Assembly: GCA_028066355.1 (NCBI GenBank)
Contig: JALCBP010000008.1
Coordinates: 1 to 64,000 of the forward strand
DNA: 64,000 nucleotides
Source: UBA1268 sp002694955
Lineage (GTDB): Bacteria > Planctomycetota > Planctomycetia > Pirellulales > UBA1268
Reading direction: 5' to 3'
Shown: piece by piece, positions 1 to 9,550 of the stretch
Numbering within the stretch: position 1 is the stretch's first letter
How the letters are laid out: every line of letters begins with the position of its first letter
Translations under genes and position numbers: made by a program
Notes under the pieces: generated by a model
Told to the model about the DNA's origin: nothing
Seen by the model: the letters and a program-made list of their open reading frames with translations, nothing else
Databases searched by the model: none

Positions 1-49
1 CTCAACAACTTTCGACTATAAGTCTTGTGGATATTGAAATACACTATTG

Positions 50-81
50 TTATCGGTAACCGTGTGTTATCGCTAACCGTG
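50..81. repeat. Pair of 15-bp direct repeats, operator-like
   Basis: Positions 50-64 read TTATCGGTAACCGTG and 67-81 read TTATCGCTAACCGTG: 14 of 15 bases identical, with a 17-bp period. The core of the first copy, CGGT-A-ACCG, is a palindrome about one central base. The pair lies 70-100 bp upstream of the start chosen for the beta-propeller gene, where a regulator-binding site could sit. The repeat is seen directly; the regulatory role is inferred. Confidence 0.4.
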
Positions 82-150
82 AAGGTACATCTTACAAAGA
101 ACCCTATAATCCCAAAGTTTATTGATCTTTTTTGGGCGAGGCAGTCCCGC

Positions 151-1404
151 ATGACCGGTTTTGTAAAATTTTCTCACTTCAGACCTACGCTTTTCTTAGC
201 TTACGTTTTAGCCAGTGTCGGATTTGCCGGAGAAATAACGCCAACTGATTGGCCGCAATGGAGAGGACCTACACGTGACAGCCAGGTTGTTGACGCACAG
301 TGGCCAAACTCCCTTGATGAAAATCATCTCGAACTCTCTTGGGAAGTTGCACACGAACCAAGCTATTCAGGACCTATAGTCGTTGGAAACCGAGTATTTA
401 CAACTGAAACTGAAAAGAAGAAAAACGAGGTTGTCTACGCGTATGACAAGATAACTGGTGAGGAACTCTGGCGAACCGAGTGGGAAGGGGCCATGACGGT
501 GCCGTTTTTCGCCGCGTCAAATGGCAGCTGGATTCGGGCAACACCAGCATGTGACGGAGAAACTCTTTACGTTGCTGGCATGTGCGATGTCCTTTACGCA
601 CTCAACTGCGAAACTGGTGACACAAAATGGCATGTTGACTTTAAGAAACGCTTCGATTCGCCAATGCCAGCATTTGGTTTTGCGTCTTCACCGCTCGTAC
701 ACGGCGATGCAATTTTTGTACAGGCTGGAGGGGGATTCATCAAACTCAACAAAACAACTGGAGAAACTCTCTGGAGAGTTGCAGTCGATGGTGGTGGAAT
801 GTTTGGGAGTACGTTTAGCTCTCCCGTTATGACAACGCTTGAAAATAAAAATATCCTTCTTGTACAGACGAGAAAGTCACTTAAAGGAATCGATCCTCTA
901 ACGGGTGAGGAAATGTGGTCGCAAGATATCGAAGCCTTTCGTGGCATGAATATCCTGACACCTACTGTTCATGATGGCACTATTTTTACAAGTGCTCATT
1001 CTGGCCGCTCACAACTCTGGAGACATACCGGCCAGAGTCCTTCACTTGAGGAAATCTGGTCTGGGAAATCTCAGGCCTATATGTCATCACCAGTTGTCAT
1101 CACTGGCCATCTTTATCTCCACCTAAGAAACCAACGGATCGTTTGTATAAATTTAGAAACGGGTGAAGAAAATTGGAGAACGACTCCTTTCGGGAAATAT
1201 CAGAGCATGGCCGTTTTGGATAACAAAATTCTCGCACTTGATGAAACGGGTGAATTACTACTAATTCGCGCCAATCCAAATAAGTTTGACCTCATCGATA
1301 GACGACGTATCGCTCAAAATAATACATGGGGGCATATTGCTGTGAGTAAGAATCAGATATTCATACGCCGACTTGACGGCCTGGCTGTCTACAACTGGCA
1401 ATAG
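151..1404 (+). CDS. Secreted PQQ-type beta-propeller repeat protein
   Basis: A 417-residue protein from the ATG at 151, chosen because a clean signal peptide (hydrophobic run ending near VGFAGE) begins there; the frame is open further upstream from 25 but that part is not signal-like. Five blades carry the quinoprotein tryptophan-docking pattern, a small residue followed by x-D/N-x-x-T-G-x-x-x-W, for example AYDKITGEELW and KLNKTTGETLW. A WPQWRGPTRD stretch after the signal peptide is typical of planctomycete members of this BamB/PQQ-like family. No CxxCH haem site is present, so it is not a quinohaemoprotein. Whether it binds PQQ or is structural is unknown. It is a distant paralogue of the four propeller genes at 46.8-53.9 kb. 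Confidence 0.85.
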   Translation: MTGFVKFSHFRPTLFLAYVLASVGFAGEITPTDWPQWRGPTRDSQVVDAQWPNSLDENHLELSWEVAHEPSYSGPIVVGNRVFTTETEKKKNEVVYAYDKITGEELWRTEWEGAMTVPFFAASNGSWIRATPACDGETLYVAGMCDVLYALNCETGDTKWHVDFKKRFDSPMPAFGFASSPLVHGDAIFVQAGGGFIKLNKTTGETLWRVAVDGGGMFGSTFSSPVMTTLENKNILLVQTRKSLKGIDPLTGEEMWSQDIEAFRGMNILTPTVHDGTIFTSAHSGRSQLWRHTGQSPSLEEIWSGKSQAYMSSPVVITGHLYLHLRNQRIVCINLETGEENWRTTPFGKYQSMAVLDNKILALDETGELLLIRANPNKFDLIDRRRIAQNNTWGHIAVSKNQIFIRRLDGLAVYNWQ

Positions 1405-1473
1405 TCTGGACATCGAATCTCGAGAAGTCCACGCGACGAGAATTCAAGATGATTAAAGCCAGAATATCGTTAA

Positions 1474-2439
1474 TCAATGAGTGATACGCTTAGCAGGCTT
1501 TAACGTCTCTGAAGGTGATTCTCCGAATCTTTCTGCGTATTCACGTGAAAATCGGCCTGCGTGCCCATAACCCACTGCCTTACATACTTCACTAACTGAA
1601 CGAAGATTGTCTTTTTGTGCCTTGAGTAACTCACGAGCTTTATCAAGTCGCATCGTTTTAAGCATCTGCTTTGGGCTCATGAAATAGTGATCCACAAAAC
1701 CTTTCTGAAGAGTCCGAACACTCACCCCCGCCACTTCTGCAATCTCACCCACTGTCAGTTCGGAGGAGAGATTATCGCTAATGAATGTACGGATTGTCGT
1801 TATCGGCATATGCCCTATTCGCCCGCCTTCGTAACCACCTGTCGCCCATTCACGAATTCCGTCGGAGACACAGGCCGCAACGGCTGATTCAAGATGGCTG
1901 AAAAAGCTTGGCAATCGTTTTGTACCAACTGCACCTGTTGCCCAATCATCTAAGGACTCAGCAAAACCAACGAGCGTCTGCTTTAAAACATTTCTATAGG
2001 GACCCTCCAGCGTGTAGCCGCATCGCCCACGAAAACCCTCAGGAAGTGACTTATGCACCAACGACATATCAAGTCCATAAAAAAAGGCCTGCGTCGGTGT
2101 AGAACGAAATGTTAAATCCTCCCAGGGTGCCTGAAGTACAGCTCTTGTTGTATCGGCAGTGAATCCATGCCCATTGATTTCAACTTCAATATGCCCATTG
2201 AGGGGCAGAATAAGCCAGTATCGCTCTTGAGGAATTCTTGATTCTGCGTGGACACCTGACGTACATGCTAGATAGCCCAAAGAAGATCGTCGCAAATCCG
2301 CTCGATTGTGGAGAAGGTGATACTTTTTCTTACCAATGACGCGACTTTTGTATGGGCCCCATACAGAAAACTGTTTTTTCCTGGCATCATAAATATCTTT
2401 TGAATCAACAAAGGGGTAACTTTTTAGAAGGGACTTCAT
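1474..2439 (-). CDS. AraC-family transcriptional regulator
   Basis: A 321-residue protein. Residues 1-200 form a sensor region resembling the AraC_binding_2 type. The C-terminal 100 residues hold the two helix-turn-helix units of the AraC/XylS DNA-binding domain: the first at about 229-249 (LTVGEIAEVAGVSVRTLQKGF) and the second at about 281-304, followed by the family's F-G-x-S-P-S-E-T ending. It is convergent with the propeller gene and lies in the same direction as, and downstream of, the GH16 gene, with a 307-bp gap between. Proximity to GH16, sulfatase and esterase genes suggests control of polysaccharide use, but the effector is unknown. Confidence 0.85.
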   Translation of the reverse strand: MKSLLKSYPFVDSKDIYDARKKQFSVWGPYKSRVIGKKKYHLLHNRADLRRSSLGYLACTSGVHAESRIPQERYWLILPLNGHIEVEINGHGFTADTTRAVLQAPWEDLTFRSTPTQAFFYGLDMSLVHKSLPEGFRGRCGYTLEGPYRNVLKQTLVGFAESLDDWATGAVGTKRLPSFFSHLESAVAACVSDGIREWATGGYEGGRIGHMPITTIRTFISDNLSSELTVGEIAEVAGVSVRTLQKGFVDHYFMSPKQMLKTMRLDKARELLKAQKDNLRSVSEVCKAVGYGHAGRFSREYAERFGESPSETLKPAKRITH

Positions 2440-2746
2440 ACCTGATCACTGGCTATAAGGAATATGTTTTAGAAACTATCTCTTCGATTTTACTACGAAC
2501 GTATTAAGGATAAAGTTATCTTCTTCTCCTTTTTTACAAACGGTGATACTTAGCTCACATTTCGTATTTCGGATAATTAAAGCTGCCACCAACGGCACAA
2601 AAAAGGTGCTGTAGTATTTGCCACGCCCCACGGTTCGACTTGTTGTTAACTGCGGGTGCCCCTAATTCGGCTTGGCAGTGGGCGAAGACACAGTCCAGCC
2701 ATCTCAATTCAAAGAAAAGTCTGTCGACTTTTATTTTCAACATTGG
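2440..2746. other. Intergenic gap, no supported gene
   Basis: A 307-bp stretch between the AraC regulator and the GH16 gene. It is AT-rich near 2450-2540. A 62-codon frame (2555-2743, minus strand) starts just after the GH16 stop, but it has no ribosome-binding site and no recognisable motif. I see no convincing hairpin terminator or RNA gene. Confidence 0.5.
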
Positions 2747-3742
2747 CTATTTGTTAGTACCGAACACATGTGTGTCATAAACCCGGACGTAATCCACCAA
2801 CATTTCTGATGGCATCTGGCTATCTTCTGCAGGACCCCCTGCCCACTCTGCATTTCTCAATGCGTAGTTAAGAATAATACGAGCGTTCATATTTGCTGGA
2901 ACATATCGCTCCCACTGTACATCAGGGACTTGACCATACGTTCTGTTATGAACGGTGCCCCCTTGGAATACGAGATAGGGCTCAGACTTCCAGGCTGGTC
3001 CGTTTTGGACAAGGTACCACTTCATTGCATCGTCTGTAACGTGTAAACCAAATGTAATAAATGAATAGAAATCGATATGGGAGTGATCAACTTTGATGCC
3101 TTCACCAAAATGTGCTTTGAATCGCTGTTCATTAACAAAAAAATGATCCTCAGATCGTTTCTTCACATTTTTCACATCCACGGCTTTGGGAACCTCACTT
3201 TTCCGGAAATCATGCCACCACAGGCCACTCCAGAAACGAGTCTTTTCGCGGTTTCCAATAAATTCAAACATATCAATTTCGAGCAGGTCTTCTGGCTTCC
3301 AATCACCCACCTTGTTGGACATTGTCCAAAAGGCCCCGTAACCACCATTGTTGCTCGGTAACTTACAGCGAAGTTCGAGATACATATTGTTTTTCAGCGC
3401 AAATTCGCCATGCGTGTGAATGCCTCCGGAAGAGTAATTAAATGTTTTTTCAGAGGTCCATGTTTTACCAGTAATAGGAGGGCTTTCTCTTCGCTGCGTG
3501 AAGACGAGAAGACCATTACGAAACGAGATATTCTCTTTCGTGTAGGCACAATCTACTCCTGTGTTCTGCACATTTTTTTCGTTAATTCCAAAACCCCACA
3601 TATCAGTATCAAGTGCTGCTTCATTAAATTCATCACCAAACACAAGTATCGAACCAGGAGGGCCTAGGCTACTGATGTCCTCGGAATAAACTCTTGAACA
3701 ACAGACCGCAAACAGCCCACAGAAAACAAGTCGCAGCACCAT
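2747..3742 (-). CDS. Secreted glycoside hydrolase family 16 enzyme
   Basis: A 331-residue protein with an N-terminal signal peptide (about residues 1-20). The GH16 active-site signature E-x-D-x-x-E is present as EIDMFE at 155-160, giving nucleophile E155, D157 and acid/base E160. The six-residue spacing with a beta-bulge is the kind found in agarase, carrageenase, porphyranase and laminarinase members. The C-terminal PSEMLVDYVRVYD strand is typical of GH16 catalytic domains. The enzyme should cleave an extracellular beta-linked, possibly sulfated, galactan or glucan; the exact substrate cannot be read from sequence. A sulfatase and an esterase nearby fit algal-polysaccharide breakdown. Confidence 0.88.
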   Translation of the reverse strand: MVLRLVFCGLFAVCCSRVYSEDISSLGPPGSILVFGDEFNEAALDTDMWGFGINEKNVQNTGVDCAYTKENISFRNGLLVFTQRRESPPITGKTWTSEKTFNYSSGGIHTHGEFALKNNMYLELRCKLPSNNGGYGAFWTMSNKVGDWKPEDLLEIDMFEFIGNREKTRFWSGLWWHDFRKSEVPKAVDVKNVKKRSEDHFFVNEQRFKAHFGEGIKVDHSHIDFYSFITFGLHVTDDAMKWYLVQNGPAWKSEPYLVFQGGTVHNRTYGQVPDVQWERYVPANMNARIILNYALRNAEWAGGPAEDSQMPSEMLVDYVRVYDTHVFGTNK

Positions 3743-3942
3743 GCCTGATTACTTCTAGTAAAGTTTGGATAAAATTTTTTAAGAAACACTGATCCCCGCA
3801 TCTAAATCAAAAATTATGGGTGATCTAGTGGAGCACAAACATTTGACTCTTCAGTACGTTTGACCACACCTTCTATCTGGTTTCAACGTACTACAACGGC
3901 TAAAGCATACGCTGAAAACCTGATCCTTGCCCAAGATTCCAT

Positions 3943-4491
3943 TTACTTCTCTAGAAAATCTGCTTCGTATTTTCTGTACAAGCCAAGTGTTCGACCAATC
4001 CAATAAATTACAGGAAATACAAACTGCTTCATAGCACGAGGAACGTCAAGAACATCGAACTCTCCTCTATATTGTATTGAGAGATATGCAGCATCAAACA
4101 ATCCAGGAGTATTTGTCCTCCGTCCGGATGTTGATAAAAAAAGTATTGTCATATAACGCTGCAAATTCCCTGCTGGTTTTGCCCAAGAAACGAGTATGAG
4201 TTCCTCATCGCTACAATTCCAAAACCTGTGTGGGACTGACTTCTCGAAAACCGTGCTTTCTCCCACTTGAAGATGATGCACATCAGAGCCTGAAGTTTGG
4301 TATGCCATGACTCCCTGCTTTACTTCAAAACCTTCTTCCTGCTGTAGATGGACGTGCAAAATTGGTCCGCAACCAGGTTGAACATAACCCTCAAATAGAA
4401 TCCGATCGCCATCCGGCTCCTGGACACATTCAACAAAGCGAACCATCTCACCATGACCGCTATTAATTGTTTGCGGAAGGCGTAACTGCAT
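3943..4491 (-). CDS. Cupin-domain protein
   Basis: A 182-residue protein with one cupin barrel. Cupin motif 1 is seen from G42 to G60, with metal ligands H46, H48 and E52 or E53; motif 2 runs through P87-H88 to N92. The last 60 residues include a hydrophobic stretch (MKQFVFPVIYWIGRTLGLYRKY) that may associate with the membrane. An AAGGAAG box just before the ATG supports the start. It is divergent from the sulfatase gene, with 73 bp between start codons, so the two may share a promoter region. The fold is clear but the ligand or reaction is not. Confidence 0.75.
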   Translation of the reverse strand: MQLRLPQTINSGHGEMVRFVECVQEPDGDRILFEGYVQPGCGPILHVHLQQEEGFEVKQGVMAYQTSGSDVHHLQVGESTVFEKSVPHRFWNCSDEELILVSWAKPAGNLQRYMTILFLSTSGRRTNTPGLFDAAYLSIQYRGEFDVLDVPRAMKQFVFPVIYWIGRTLGLYRKYEADFLEK

Positions 4492-4564
4492 CTTCTTCCT
4501 TTCAAACCTGATATCTTACTTACTGGAACAAAACATCGCTATTGCCTGCCGAGGACATAATTCC

Positions 4565-6016
4565 ATGAGAGCAACATTCTTTCTCATCATTTTCTTCAAT
4601 GTGACTTATTCAGTTGCTGATGATCGTCCAAATATTATTTTCCTGATGACTGATGATCAAAATGTGAGATCACTGGGCTGCTATGGAGCCCCAGGCGTCG
4701 AGACACCAAACATTGATGCCCTTGCAGCTGATGGAGTGGCGTTTGATCGACATTATGACACCACCGCTATCTGCATGGCATGCCGAGCAACTGTCATGAC
4801 TGGTCTTCTGGAATACCGTCACGGGGTCAACTTTGGTACTGGTACAGTGGGTGACGGGCAGATGAGAAAAGAAGACTGGGAACAGAGCTACCCGATGCTT
4901 CTTCACAAAGCCGGCTACCGCACTGCGTTCGCCGGGAAATTTGGTTTTACAATCGAAGATACATCCAAAAGTGGTCGATATCCAGAAGATGATTTCGACA
5001 TGTGGGGGGGTGGTCCTGGACAAACATCATTTATCACTGCACGAAATAAATCGATGGTGCAATATGCAAAAAACTACCCTCATTCAACTCGATCCTATGG
5101 GGCCTTCGGAAGCGACTTCATAAAAGAATCAGCAAAGAAAGACCAGCCATTCTGTTTATCCATAAGTTTCAAAGCACCCCATCGGCCGGTTCAACCAGAC
5201 CCACTCTTTGATGATATTTATGCCGGAGCACTTTTTCCGAAACCAGAAAATTTTGGCCGCGAGCATGGAATGCATTTCCCAGAACAGTCGAGGCGAGGAC
5301 GACAATATCAACGATTTGAAGAGTGGCACTACAACGATGCTTACGACGAAGTTATGGCAAAGTATTACCAACTTATCTACGCCGTCGACGTAGCAATTGG
5401 CATGATTCGTGAGGCTGTTGAAACTGCCGGCGTAAAGCACAAAACTCTGATCATCTTCACTTCTGATAATGGCTATCTCTGCGGAGCTCATGGATATGGG
5501 TCAAAAGTGCTGCCTTATGAAGAAAGCTCACGAGTACCTCTCATTATCTATGACCCACGCTCTGAAAAAAAAGCTGGTCGCTGCAACGTTGCGACTGGCA
5601 ACATAGATCTAGCAGCAACGATTCTCGACGCGGCACTAGGCAGGCCTAATCATGGAAATGGAACCAGTCTACTCAAGCACTATGTAAACAATAATAATCC
5701 GAAGCGGGATCGTATCATTCCACTTATCAATGTATGGGGGCCAGAACAGGTCTTTAGTCTGGGCTTTGTAAAAGGTGAGTGGAAATATATTTACTGGCCA
5801 TACACCGGCGACGGAATGAAGGCCACGGCAGAAATGTACAACCTCAAAGAAGACCCGCTTGAACTACATAATCGAATCAACGACAACGCGACTCGAGACA
5901 TTCGCGTACAGCTTGAAAAAGATTATGCCAATCTCATTCACGATTGGACACAACAAGCTATTGATCGCCCCCATTACAAAAAAGCGGCGACTCTTTTTAC
6001 TCCAAAAGGAATGTAA
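4565..6016 (+). CDS. Secreted type I sulfatase (arylsulfatase/alkaline phosphatase superfamily)
   Basis: A 483-residue protein with a signal peptide (about residues 1-18), then the PNIIFLMTDDQ strand whose paired aspartates bind calcium. The sulfatase signature is CMACR at residues 70-74 (C-x-A-x-R), followed by ATVMTG. C70 is the residue converted to formylglycine by an FGE-type enzyme, which is not encoded in this window. A second conserved block, TSDNGYLCGAHG, lies near residue 300. It is followed after 3 bp by an esterase gene, indicating an operon. Substrate is probably a sulfated polysaccharide or choline-type ester; specificity is unresolved. Confidence 0.92.
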   Translation: MRATFFLIIFFNVTYSVADDRPNIIFLMTDDQNVRSLGCYGAPGVETPNIDALAADGVAFDRHYDTTAICMACRATVMTGLLEYRHGVNFGTGTVGDGQMRKEDWEQSYPMLLHKAGYRTAFAGKFGFTIEDTSKSGRYPEDDFDMWGGGPGQTSFITARNKSMVQYAKNYPHSTRSYGAFGSDFIKESAKKDQPFCLSISFKAPHRPVQPDPLFDDIYAGALFPKPENFGREHGMHFPEQSRRGRQYQRFEEWHYNDAYDEVMAKYYQLIYAVDVAIGMIREAVETAGVKHKTLIIFTSDNGYLCGAHGYGSKVLPYEESSRVPLIIYDPRSEKKAGRCNVATGNIDLAATILDAALGRPNHGNGTSLLKHYVNNNNPKRDRIIPLINVWGPEQVFSLGFVKGEWKYIYWPYTGDGMKATAEMYNLKEDPLELHNRINDNATRDIRVQLEKDYANLIHDWTQQAIDRPHYKKAATLFTPKGM

Positions 6017-6019
6017 AGA

Positions 6020-6973
6020 ATGAAGCATGTAATGCTTATTTGTATCGTCTTGACGTGCTCGGCAACTCATGCTGAGCTTCCTCAGTTCGACAAGGGTCCG
6101 CGACCAAAAAACTTTAATGAACTGCGGGAATACTACGCCAGTCGTGGCCTGCGTATCGTGCACAAAAAACTTACAACACCTGCTGATGTGCAGCAAACAA
6201 ATGATGTCATCTACTCTGAACGGCCTGGTCGCCCACTACACATAGACACCTTTGTTCCGAAAAAAGTAAACGCAACAAAATCAGTCGTGATACTCGTGCA
6301 CGGGGGTGGCTGGAAAAAAGGGAATCGCTCCGGCGAGCACACAAAAGCTGCATGGTTTTCCAGCCGTGGCTACGTAGCTGTGTGCCCTGAATATCGACTT
6401 TCGGGTGAAGCCACATTCCCGGCCGCAATCCATGACCTGAAAGACGCCATCCGATGGGCCCGTTCACACGCTGCTCAGTGGGGTGCGAACTCTAACAACA
6501 TTATACTCATGGGATTTTCGGCCGGTGCTCATCTAGTTGCACTTGCAGCGACAGCCGGCCCTGAAGCCGGACTCGATCCACCAGATAGCCGAAAGCTTTC
6601 GAGCTCCGTAGCCGCATGCATTGCTGTCGCGGGGCCGTCGATAACTAACGACGAACGCACTTTTCGAAATGCGAGAGCACCCGGTTCGAATTATCAATTA
6701 TTTTTTGGTGGACTTCCAGAAACTATTCCAGACGTTTACGAGCGAGCCTCACCAGCCCATTGGGTATCAGGAAATGAACCACCCATGCTTTTTATCACAG
6801 AAGGCAATCCTGATGCTCATAAGACGATTCGCTCAAGATTGGACAAGGCAGGGGTGCGGAACGAGGGGTTCAACCTAACGGGTGGAATCCATAGTGAATG
6901 GAATTGGGAACCGTGGTTTACTCCAACAATGGAAGAAACTGAAAAGTTTATCCGCTCAGTTTTCACACCTTGA
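6020..6973 (+). CDS. Secreted alpha/beta-hydrolase (esterase/lipase, BD-FAE-like)
   Basis: A 317-residue protein with a short signal peptide. The oxyanion motif HGGGW is at 94-98 and the nucleophile elbow G-F-S-A-G is centred on S167. A C-terminal histidine (GGIHSEW) completes a likely Ser-Asp-His triad. It starts 3 bp after the sulfatase stop, with an AAAGGA box inside the end of that gene, so the two are almost certainly co-translated. Such carbohydrate esterases remove acetyl or other acyl groups from polysaccharides, which fits beside a sulfatase. A proteolytic or lipase role cannot be excluded. Confidence 0.88.
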   Translation: MKHVMLICIVLTCSATHAELPQFDKGPRPKNFNELREYYASRGLRIVHKKLTTPADVQQTNDVIYSERPGRPLHIDTFVPKKVNATKSVVILVHGGGWKKGNRSGEHTKAAWFSSRGYVAVCPEYRLSGEATFPAAIHDLKDAIRWARSHAAQWGANSNNIILMGFSAGAHLVALAATAGPEAGLDPPDSRKLSSSVAACIAVAGPSITNDERTFRNARAPGSNYQLFFGGLPETIPDVYERASPAHWVSGNEPPMLFITEGNPDAHKTIRSRLDKAGVRNEGFNLTGGIHSEWNWEPWFTPTMEETEKFIRSVFTP

Positions 6974-6995
6974 TCTGCTAGGGGCATTCAACAAT

Positions 6996-9302
6996 TCATT
7001 CACAGTTTTCATGCGAATTACCTGACTTACGTTCTCTAATGCCGTGTGATGTTTCATTCATCACATGACAAACACCTGTAGTAACGTCATATAACACACC
7101 CACGACCCCAACCTGACCAGACTCAACGAGTGCTGAAATTGCTGTACTCTTTTGAAGAATTTCACGAACAGAGCGTTGTACGTTTAGCCGAACAATGCTT
7201 TCAATTTCAGCTCCATCCCTGGCGGTCTCCTTCTTATTGAACACCTTCAGATTACCAGCATTGTTCTCACGAACAACTGACTCAAGGCCTTGGACAATAG
7301 GCCTTAAAAATTCACACTCGCGAATATATGGAGGCTGTTTTCCACGTGCGGTATCAATAGCTGCCTGCACAGCGACACAACGATTGTGCCCAACAACAAC
7401 AATCAACTTGGCGCCTGCCCCTACACACCCAAACTCAATACTTCCAAGCACATCTGGTGTTACGATGCTCGCTGCTACGCGCACATTGAAGATATCGCCA
7501 ATGCCCAAATCAAAAATAATCTCTGCAGGAGTACGTGAATCTATACCGCTCAGTACAACCGCCATGGGGTGCTGGCTTTCAGCAGTAGCTGATATAAGCC
7601 GATTGGAGTCACGTTCGAGACGACGACCCTCTTGGAACCGTTTGTTACCTGCAAGTAAATAATTCAACACTGCGTCTGGCGTTGAATGTTCCTGTAATTC
7701 ACGGCTTGAAAAATCGACGAACTCAATCCGGTCTTCAATTGCATACTTATCTCGAAAGCCTCGAGTACTAACGTGTACTCCACGGGCAGGACCTATGACA
7801 TCGCGGTATTCTCTAATCAAAGAAAGAATATCCGGATCTATGTATACGGCGTCGTGAGCATCGACTACAAAATGCTTTCCTGATTCAATATCGTCGAATG
7901 CCTTCCGCAATCCAGCTCTATTCAAAAAACTAACCTGACTTGCTAGCTGAATCCTCGTTACGTCACCACCGAGGTGATGTTCTACTACCAATCGCATTGG
8001 CTTTCGAAGATTGCTCCAGAGAATAAATATGGTGCTCACTGCAAGGCCAATAAGAATTCCAATAAGTGGATCCGTGAGAACTATTGCGAGTACCGTAACG
8101 AGCCACGGAATAAATTGATATCTACCAGCGCGATAAAGCTCTGCTACGACCTGAGGACTTGCCAGTTTCAGACCCGTGGCAATCAAAATGGCTGCGAGTG
8201 CTGATAGCGGTATGAGATTGATGGCCTGTGGGACAAGCATAACCGCAATTGCCAAGAGAGCTCCGTGCAAGATCGTAGAAATCTTTGTTCGGGCGCCTGC
8301 ATCAATGTTCACACTTGATCGAACGATTTCGCACGTCATTGGTAGCCCTCCCGCCATTCCGGAAACAATGTTTCCAATACCTTGGGCTATGAGTTCCCGG
8401 TTCGGGGATGTGCTTCGCTTCTCTCGATCAAGCCGGTCAACGGCTTCCAGTGTCAGAAGCGCTTGTAGCGATCCGACGAGCGCTATGGTAAGTGCGGCGG
8501 AAAAAACTACCGGATTCGTAATCTGACTAAAATCCGGATTCGGCAGTAATCCAAAAAAACCACGAATTGTTTCTGGCAAAGGAACCTGTACTTTGTGACT
8601 CGCCGTGATAATCCACGTGCCACCAAGTTGATCAAACCCAAGGCTGCAAAGTACTCCAAAGAGAACAACAACCAGCGGTGCCGGAACACCTGTTTTTTTT
8701 AAGAGGGGCACCCTGCCCCAAAAATAGATGATGGCGAGAGACACAAAACCAACAACAATTGCACCCGGATGAAGATCGCCAAGAATCTCCAGAAGTTCTG
8801 AAAACGTGTTTTGTTTGTCCGGCTGAAAAAATGACATTTCCCCCTCTGGATCGGTGTCATGGCCGAATAAGTGGGGGATTTGCTTCAAAATCAGAATTAC
8901 CCCGATTGCAGAAAGTAAACCACGAACAACACTTGATGGCACAAACGACTTAATGAAGCCTCCGCGAATAATTCCCAAGACAATCTGAATAACGCCAGCA
9001 AGAGCTACCGCAACCAACAAACCCTCAAACGAACCTATTGCTGCAATCTCCGCTGCCACGACTGCTGTCAGCCCGGCAGCTGGACCCGATATAGTGACTT
9101 GGGCATTGCTGAGAGGACCAACGACGAGGCCTGCAACAATCCCTGCAACAATACCAGCAAGGGGAGGAGCGTTGGATGCAAGTGCGATGCCAATGCACAG
9201 CGGTAACGCGACCAAAAAAACAACGACTCCAGCCAACACATCGTCCCTAATGTGACCTCCACCGATGGCGTTAGTGTCTTTCAACTGCGCGCTGTCTCTC
9301 AT
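6996..9302 (-). CDS. SulP anion transporter fused to STAS and carbonic-anhydrase-like domains
   Basis: A 768-residue fusion. Residues 1-420 form the SulP membrane domain, with about a dozen hydrophobic segments and the conserved N-A-Q-V-T-I-S-G-P-A-A-G stretch. Residues 430-530 resemble a STAS domain. Residues 545-760 resemble a beta-carbonic anhydrase. SulP-CA fusions are thought to move bicarbonate or sulfate with local CO2 hydration. In this copy the first zinc ligand is missing: the expected C-x-D-S-R is G586-I-D-S-R, while H639 and C642 remain, and the R-V-A-G-N loop reads RVAAS. The transporter part looks intact. The CA domain may be inactive or regulatory (inference). Confidence 0.88.
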   Translation of the reverse strand: MRDSAQLKDTNAIGGGHIRDDVLAGVVVFLVALPLCIGIALASNAPPLAGIVAGIVAGLVVGPLSNAQVTISGPAAGLTAVVAAEIAAIGSFEGLLVAVALAGVIQIVLGIIRGGFIKSFVPSSVVRGLLSAIGVILILKQIPHLFGHDTDPEGEMSFFQPDKQNTFSELLEILGDLHPGAIVVGFVSLAIIYFWGRVPLLKKTGVPAPLVVVLFGVLCSLGFDQLGGTWIITASHKVQVPLPETIRGFFGLLPNPDFSQITNPVVFSAALTIALVGSLQALLTLEAVDRLDREKRSTSPNRELIAQGIGNIVSGMAGGLPMTCEIVRSSVNIDAGARTKISTILHGALLAIAVMLVPQAINLIPLSALAAILIATGLKLASPQVVAELYRAGRYQFIPWLVTVLAIVLTDPLIGILIGLAVSTIFILWSNLRKPMRLVVEHHLGGDVTRIQLASQVSFLNRAGLRKAFDDIESGKHFVVDAHDAVYIDPDILSLIREYRDVIGPARGVHVSTRGFRDKYAIEDRIEFVDFSSRELQEHSTPDAVLNYLLAGNKRFQEGRRLERDSNRLISATAESQHPMAVVLSGIDSRTPAEIIFDLGIGDIFNVRVAASIVTPDVLGSIEFGCVGAGAKLIVVVGHNRCVAVQAAIDTARGKQPPYIRECEFLRPIVQGLESVVRENNAGNLKVFNKKETARDGAEIESIVRLNVQRSVREILQKSTAISALVESGQVGVVGVLYDVTTGVCHVMNETSHGIRERKSGNSHENCE

Positions 9303-9550
9303 CCTTACTTTTTTCCTTTGAGTAGCAGGAGGCTAAGCAAACAAGATGTATAAGTTAGGGTAAAAAATCAAAATTATTTGGTGCCGGAGGAGTGAGTCGA
9401 ATATTCTTTTTGTGCGAGATGATACTTAAATTACGGTTCTTCACGTGTTCTGCAAGAATCCCACAAATTGCTCAAATTGCTTTACACAGATTCCAACGTA
9501 GAGTTATTAGAACTGGTTTCTTTTCGACAATATATTTTTAGGTGTTTTTA

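Noticed and set aside
2555..2743. 62-codon minus-strand frame just after the GH16 stop
   Set aside because: No ribosome-binding site and no recognisable motif; treated as chance.
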